NCBI GenBank assembly: GCA_900753685.1
Contig: CAAEAB010000176.1
Coordinates: 1 to 19,237, forward strand
DNA: 19,237 bases
Direction: 5' to 3'
Origin: Lachnospiraceae bacterium
GTDB lineage: Bacteria; Bacillota; Clostridia; Lachnospirales; Lachnospiraceae
Notes under the pieces: generated by a model
Seen by the model: the letters and a program-made list of their open reading frames with translations, nothing else
What the model was told of the DNA's origin: nothing
Database searches by the model: none
Shown: positions 15,523 to 19,237 of the stretch, piece by piece
Position numbering within the stretch: position 1 is the first letter of the stretch
Layout of the letters: each line of letters starts with the position of its first letter
Made by a program: the position numbers and the translations under genes

Positions 15523-16011
15523 ATGAAAAGAGCGATTTATACCGGAAGCTTTGATCCGGTAACTTATGGACATCTGGACGTTATTGGACGTTCATCCCGT
15601 ATGGTGGATGAGTTAATTGTCGCAGTGCTGAAAAACAGTGCAAAAAGTCCATTGTTTTCTGTAGAAGAACGTGTTAAAATGTTAAAAGAAGTCACAAAGG
15701 ATATTCCAAATGTCACTGTTACTTCTTTTGAGGGGCTTACCATTGATTTTGCAGATGCGATGGATGCCCATATTATTGTGCGCGGACTTCGTGCAATTAC
15801 GGATTTTGAATATGAGCTCCAGATGGCACAGACGAACCGAATTGTTAATCCGAAGGTGGATACCATGTTTTTGGTTACCAGTGAGGAATATTCATATTTA
15901 AGCTCCACAGTCTTAAAAGAAATTGCCAGATATGGGGGCGCTTTGGACCGTTTTGCTCCGCCATGTATTATTGAAAAAGTCAGGTCAAAATACACCATAA
16001 AAGGAGAATAA
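15523..16011 (+). CDS. coaD: Phosphopantetheine adenylyltransferase
   Basis: CoaD joins ATP and 4'-phosphopantetheine to give dephospho-CoA, the penultimate step of coenzyme A synthesis. The 162 residues match the family. The nucleotidyltransferase motif is [11 protein letters not shown] (7-17) with TYGH as the T/HxGH site; [12 protein letters not shown] (87-98) binds phosphopantetheine; SSTVLKEIA (127-135) is the second ATP-site signature. ATG 15523 follows a modest GAGG site, 19 bases after rsmD. Its stop codon is immediately followed by the ATG of the next gene, so the two are translationally linked. Confidence 0.98.
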   Translation: MKRAIYTGSFDPVTYGHLDVIGRSSRMVDELIVAVLKNSAKSPLFSVEERVKMLKEVTKDIPNVTVTSFEGLTIDFADAMDAHIIVRGLRAITDFEYELQMAQTNRIVNPKVDTMFLVTSEEYSYLSSTVLKEIARYGGALDRFAPPCIIEKVRSKYTIKGE

Positions 16012-16725
16012 ATGATGAGTAGAATCGAGCAGTTAATTGATGAGATCGAAGAATTTGTAGAGAGCTGTAAACCACAACCTTTTTCACAGACAAAAATTAT
16101 CGTTCCTAAGGACGAATTATTTGAATTATTGACAGAGTTAAGATTAAAAACTCCGGATGAGATTAAGAGATATCAGAAAATCATCGCCAATAAGGATAAA
16201 ATTATTAATGACGCCCAGGCCCAGGCCGAGCGTATGCTGGAAGAGACGACGGCATACACAAACCAGCTGGTAGAAGAGCATCAAATCATGCTGAAGGCCT
16301 ATGAGCGGGCGGAGGAAGTGTTAAATGCAGCCAATGCTCAGGCGGAGGCTACTATTAACGAGGCAAATGCCAATGCAGAAGAAATTCGGCTGAACGCTCT
16401 TCAATATACGAAAGAATTGGTCGATAATCTTGAAAACATCGTGAGCGGTGCACTGACTATCTCTCAGGAGCACTCGAGAGGGCTTATTGACGGTTTATCT
16501 TCCAGTCTTCAGGTTCTTAAAGAGAATCAGGACGCTCTGGCCAGCCAGTTAAACGAGCCGGCGACTTCAGATGTCGCTCCGATATATGCACCAGAGGATA
16601 AATCCTCTTCCTCCAATGATTACGAAGAAGACAAGGATCTTTATGATGTCGACGATTATGAAGATGAAGAGGCTGAGGAAGAAGATCTGGATGACGATGA
16701 ATTCGATTATGATGACATCGACTAA
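16012..16725 (+). CDS. Coiled-coil protein with acidic C-terminal tail (often annotated ATPase- or DivIVA-like)
   Basis: A 237-residue soluble protein whose biochemical function I cannot assign. Residues 1-60 include a distinctive IIVPKDELFELLTELRLKTP and DEIKRYQKIIANKDKII. Residues about 50-150 form a long Ala/Glu/Gln-rich coiled coil reminiscent of DivIVA-like or V-ATPase subunit proteins. The last 43 residues (195-237) contain 26 Asp/Glu and almost no hydrophobics. The start is ATG 16012 or the adjacent ATG 16015, both behind AAGGAG; 16012 abuts the coaD stop. It lies where ylbJ would stand if the B. subtilis order were kept. Its stop overlaps that of the convergent membrane gene. A role in cell-pole, septum or envelope organisation would be a guess. 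Confidence 0.8.
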   Translation: MMSRIEQLIDEIEEFVESCKPQPFSQTKIIVPKDELFELLTELRLKTPDEIKRYQKIIANKDKIINDAQAQAERMLEETTAYTNQLVEEHQIMLKAYERAEEVLNAANAQAEATINEANANAEEIRLNALQYTKELVDNLENIVSGALTISQEHSRGLIDGLSSSLQVLKENQDALASQLNEPATSDVAPIYAPEDKSSSSNDYEEDKDLYDVDDYEDEEAEEEDLDDDEFDYDDID

Positions 16726-17576
16726 TGTATATGAATAAATAAATACATGATGAAAACAGCTATAGTGCAGGCTATAGCTTTTTCTGCTATATATTTTTTT
16801 AGGGATAATGAACTCTCAGATATCATACTCTTTGTTTGAACGATAACGGACAGGCCTCCAAAGGATATGATTCCCGTCATTAAAAGTATTTTGAGCTTTA
16901 AGGTAAAGGACTGAGCTGTGAGCATCTGGATTCCGGTGGTCATCTCAAGCATTCCAGCGAAAAGTCCCTGTACCGCCGGCGGAAGAAAAAATAATTTCTG
17001 GATAAATGCCGCGGCGACGGAGAAGAACAGAATGCAGCTGGCCACATTAAGTACGATTAAAAAGGTATCATGGATTACTTGGTCCAGCAGATTTTCAGAG
17101 GTCACAGGTAGCGCCTGAGTCTGGCAGAACGTTTCCTTAAGGGGTGAAAGCTTTTTTGACACGATGCAGGCAAGACCTGTCAGCAGATTCCCAATGAGAA
17201 TGGATATATACATTTGAATACCGAGAGAAGGACTTTTTAAACAATGGAGTCCGACAAAACTGATCATGTAGGCAGGGCTTGGATTGTTGCAGATAAGAAG
17301 CAGCGACTGGGCCGGTATTTTGCCTGGTGTCAAATCAAAATCTGCCGCTGTTTTTGCTCCAAGGGGATAGCCGGAAAGGAAACCGATAAAAACCGGGAGA
17401 AAACGATATCTCAAGCTGCGACCTGCCAGATGTTTGAAAAGGGTTGTCAGGAGAATAAACGGGTACAATGCCGGAAGGACCTGGCCTGCGATAAGGGTCA
17501 GGCCATTTTTTATGCCGGAGCCGGTGATTTCCGGAAAACAGAGACATAATAAAAAAATCAGGAGACAGAGGACCAT
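16722..17576 (-). CDS. YlbJ/SpoVV-like sporulation integral membrane protein
   Basis: A membrane protein of about 284 residues with roughly eight hydrophobic segments and the nucleoside-transporter/FeoB gate fold of YlbJ. Typical segments are GFLSGYPLGAKTAADF, followed by LLLICNNPSPAYMISFVG. In B. subtilis YlbJ (SpoVV) sits in the outer forespore membrane and helps carry dipicolinic acid into the spore. TTG 17582 opens the frame, but ATG 17576 fits the weak GGAA site better. It follows tmcAL by 41 bases on the same strand and is likely read with it. The 3' end overlaps the convergent coiled-coil gene by 4 bases and contains that gene's terminator. At under 300 residues it is shorter than YlbJ proteins near 400, so it could be a divergent paralogue. 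Confidence 0.72.
   Translation of the reverse strand: MVLCLLIFLLCLCFPEITGSGIKNGLTLIAGQVLPALYPFILLTTLFKHLAGRSLRYRFLPVFIGFLSGYPLGAKTAADFDLTPGKIPAQSLLLICNNPSPAYMISFVGLHCLKSPSLGIQMYISILIGNLLTGLACIVSKKLSPLKETFCQTQALPVTSENLLDQVIHDTFLIVLNVASCILFFSVAAAFIQKLFFLPPAVQGLFAGMLEMTTGIQMLTAQSFTLKLKILLMTGIISFGGLSVIVQTKSMISESSLSLKKYIAEKAIACTIAVFIMYLFIHIH
16758..16783 (+). terminator. Terminator of the rsmD-coaD-coiled-coil operon, inside ylbJ coding sequence
   Basis: AGCTATAG (16758-16765) pairs perfectly with CTATAGCT (16772-16779) around the loop TGCAGG and runs into TTTTT (16779-16783). It lies 33 bases after the stop of the plus-strand gene, within the last codons of the minus-strand membrane gene. Confidence 0.8.
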
Positions 17577-17617
17577 AAACAATTCCGTTTTTTGTTTATA
17601 GCCTATGTCTCCGGTGC

Positions 17618-18874
17618 TTAGATTATGATAATTTCCTGATTGAATTCATTTTTGAGTTTATTTCCATATTTCATTTGGAGTACTGTGCGGTAATAGTCGG
17701 ACGCGAGAATATCGGCTTCAATTAATCGAAGGGCGTTGCCTTTTAGCGCTTTTTTGCAGGAGGCCATTTTCCCGATAAGAGGAATGGACGACTGCTTTTT
17801 CAAACGGCTTAAGAGGGGCGCTGCGCTTTTTCGAAATCCAAGAATCCGGGCATAGTAGGCGTAGCCGTCAGACTTTGCCTGAGAAAGAATTTCTTTATCC
17901 TGTTCGAGAAGAATATGAGTGGCGCAGCGGGAGAGACGACTGTAGGTAACGGCTTTGTTTTTTGTCTCCATTAAAAAGCTGGTCAAATTTCTGTATTGTC
18001 CGAAGCGGCGCGTCATCCGGTTACCGATATCTTCTGTCATATCTGTATACTTGGTTAAATTGGCCTGCGAACGAAGAAAGGCGGCGGCAAACATGGCGGA
18101 AAAATCATCGGGAATTACAGGAAACTCTTTTTTAAAACGATTTATCAGCAGCCGGCGGTTTTCCTCCGGAACACCCATCCAGACATTTTCAGGAATATAT
18201 TCATCTTCATCCCAAGACATATAGTCATTAAATGATTGACGAATAGCTGAGGCGGATGGAAATTTCTCGTCAGCCCTTGTGCTGTGATAGCCCTCCCCCT
18301 TTCTTTTAATAAGAAAGGCTTCTATGGTTGAAGCTGTAGCTTTTAAGGCGGCGATGTATTCCAGAGCAAGTATATTATTAGGCGTGGATAAAAGCTCCGA
18401 ATCTTCAATAAAGTGGCGCAGGGCCGTCGCTCTGGCCGCCGGATAGGAAAGACCGGCTTTTAAGGAAGCGGAAAGCTCCTGTTTGAATTCCTCCGGCTCG
18501 TTGACCAGAAGCCCGGCCGCCTTTTCCAGCGCTTTTTTATGTTCAAGCCCACTCCCGCTGACTTCACAGCCAAAACAAAGTGCATCGATACAATTCAGCG
18601 CATTCAGATGAGCGACAGCGCCGCCGGCAAAAACAGAAGCGCTTCCGGCGGCATAGTAAACTGGCAGCTCGATTACCAAATCTGCGCCTCCCAGCAAGGC
18701 CGTATGAGCGCGAAGATGTTTTGGCATCCAGGCCGGTTCTCCGCGCTGGGTAAAATTACCGCTCATGATAACCAGTATATAGTCAAGCTCCCATTCTTTA
18801 CGGAATTTTTCGATTTGATAGCGGTGTCCGTTGTGGAACGGGTTATATTCAGCAATGATCGCTCCGATTTTCAT
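17618..18874 (-). CDS. tmcAL: tRNA(Met) cytidine acetate ligase TmcAL (YlbM)
   Basis: TmcAL uses acetate and ATP to make N4-acetylcytidine at the wobble position of elongator tRNA(Met), which sharpens AUG decoding. The 418 residues fit the family. The nucleotidyltransferase-like N-terminus has AEYNPFHNGH (8-17) with the HxGH site at 14-17, then MSGNFTQRGEPAW (37-49) and GADLVIELP. A second signature is KRKGEGYHST...SASAIR near 188-212. The ATG follows CGGAGG on the minus strand. It is followed by the ylbJ-like gene and divergent from pta. The grouping with rsmD, coaD and ylbJ matches the B. subtilis ylbH-coaD-ylbJ...ylbM segment, though here this pair is on the opposite strand. Confidence 0.96.
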   Translation of the reverse strand: MKIGAIIAEYNPFHNGHRYQIEKFRKEWELDYILVIMSGNFTQRGEPAWMPKHLRAHTALLGGADLVIELPVYYAAGSASVFAGGAVAHLNALNCIDALCFGCEVSGSGLEHKKALEKAAGLLVNEPEEFKQELSASLKAGLSYPAARATALRHFIEDSELLSTPNNILALEYIAALKATASTIEAFLIKRKGEGYHSTRADEKFPSASAIRQSFNDYMSWDEDEYIPENVWMGVPEENRRLLINRFKKEFPVIPDDFSAMFAAAFLRSQANLTKYTDMTEDIGNRMTRRFGQYRNLTSFLMETKNKAVTYSRLSRCATHILLEQDKEILSQAKSDGYAYYARILGFRKSAAPLLSRLKKQSSIPLIGKMASCKKALKGNALRLIEADILASDYYRTVLQMKYGNKLKNEFNQEIIII

Positions 18875-18903
18875 AGTGACCTCCGAATCTATATGATAAT
18901 GCT

Positions 18904-18909
18904 ATTATA
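18904..18909 (-). promoter_or_regulatory. -10 element of a candidate tmcAL promoter
   Basis: On the minus strand TATAAT lies at 18909-18904, about 30 bases before the tmcAL start codon. The expected -35 position falls in a T-run and gives no clear hexamer, so only the -10 box is supported. Confidence 0.45.
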
Positions 18910-18967
18910 TCAAAGAATATGCTCAAAAAAAAATACAAAAATTCAAAATAATAACCAATAAAATCAC

Positions 18968-18996
18968 TTGTTTTGCACATTTAACTAGTATATAAT
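18968..18996 (+). promoter_or_regulatory. Promoter of pta
   Basis: TTGTTT at 18968-18973 and TATAAT at 18991-18996 are 17 bases apart. Transcription would start near 19003, about 44 bases before the pta start codon. Confidence 0.65.
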
Positions 18997-19046
18997 AATA
19001 ATTAATGGAAAAATAAATATTTTTAAATGTGAAAGGGGTATTCATC

Positions 19047-19237
19047 ATGGGATTTATTGATGGGATTAAAATGCGCGCAAAACAGGATATCAAGACGATT
19101 GTTCTTCCAGAATCCTACGACCTGCGTGTCATTGAAGCAGCAAGCAAAATTGAAAAAGAAGGATTAGCTAAAGTTATTTTGATTGGCGATCCGGAGGATA
19201 TTGCAAAATCTACTGCAAGCTTTGATTTAACAGGAGT
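19047..19237 (+). CDS. pta: Phosphate acetyltransferase (5' end only)
   Basis: The first 63 codons of phosphotransacetylase, which interconverts acetyl-CoA plus phosphate and acetyl-phosphate plus CoA; with acetate kinase this yields ATP from acetyl-CoA in fermenting bacteria. The start MGFIDGIKMRAKQDIKTIVL and the following PESYDLRVIEAASKI and AKVILIGDPEDI are typical of the family's N-terminal domain. ATG 19047 follows GAAAGGGG at 19031-19038. The gene runs off the window; ackA would be expected next but cannot be seen. Confidence 0.93.
   Translation, partial: MGFIDGIKMRAKQDIKTIVLPESYDLRVIEAASKIEKEGLAKVILIGDPEDIAKSTASFDLTG

Noticed and set aside
15564..15998. A 144-codon minus-strand frame opposite coaD
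   Set aside because: coaD is unambiguous on the plus strand and the antisense product has no family resemblance.
18539..18961. A 140-codon plus-strand frame overlapping the 5' end of tmcAL and the region before pta
   Set aside because: It is antisense to conserved tmcAL motifs and runs into A-rich, non-coding sequence.
1..19237. CRISPR arrays, tRNA genes, insertion sequences, prophage or restriction-type defence genes
   Set aside because: No regularly spaced repeats, cloverleaf sequences, transposase motifs or defence-protein domains were seen; the gene content is chromosomal core with sporulation genes.

Overview
The window reads as a contiguous piece of a spore-forming, anaerobic Firmicute chromosome, most likely a Clostridia member (Lachnospiraceae or a relative). 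The reasons are an alpha/beta-type small acid-soluble spore protein, a GerW (YtfJ) protein and a YlbJ/SpoVV-like membrane protein, strong AGGAGG ribosome sites, sigma-A style TTGACA/TATAAT promoters, and gene orders shared with Bacillus subtilis (DUF2953-gerW; rpmB/asp23-fakA; rsmD-coaD...ylbJ...tmcAL). The genus is inferred, not read directly. No tRNA, rRNA, CRISPR array, insertion sequence or phage gene was seen.

Layout. (1) 1-1024, plus: the 3' end of hisF and then ung, 27 bases apart, so ung probably sits at the end of a histidine operon. (2) 1037-1093: a perfect 25-bp hairpin ends ung and, on the other strand, a 1411-residue iron-sulfur ATPase of the 2-hydroxyacyl-CoA dehydratase activase family (1094-5329, minus). 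That protein holds two activase domains in one chain and has no dehydratase genes beside it. (3) 5484-5834, plus: a two-LysM protein with a sigma-K-like promoter. (4) 5873-9890, plus: a consensus promoter, a leader hairpin, and six closely spaced genes: a rhomboid-fold protein lacking catalytic residues but carrying a zinc-ligand tail, an unrecognised 103-residue protein, a DUF2953 (YtfI-like) membrane protein, gerW, a 46-residue membrane protein and an FHA-domain protein. This is the least understood part of the window. (5) 9911-14465: rpmB (minus) divergent from asp23/gls24-fakA, followed by recG. (6) 14476-14833: a spore-protein gene with two dyads over its likely promoter. (7) 14887-16779, plus: rsmD, coaD and a coiled-coil protein with a very acidic tail. 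(8) 16722-18874, minus: tmcAL then a ylbJ-like gene, convergent with group 7; the stop codons overlap and the terminator of group 7 lies inside the ylbJ coding sequence. (9) 18968-19237, plus: a promoter and the start of pta.

How the parts relate: most genes are core housekeeping (histidine synthesis, uracil repair, ribosome and tRNA modification, coenzyme A synthesis, fatty acid phosphorylation, fork rescue, acetate metabolism). Threaded through them are sporulation and spore-envelope genes. The most promising less-described system is the 5873-9890 operon, which joins a probable membrane pseudoprotease, GerW with its DUF2953 partner, and a phosphothreonine reader. Second is the single-chain activase-like protein.
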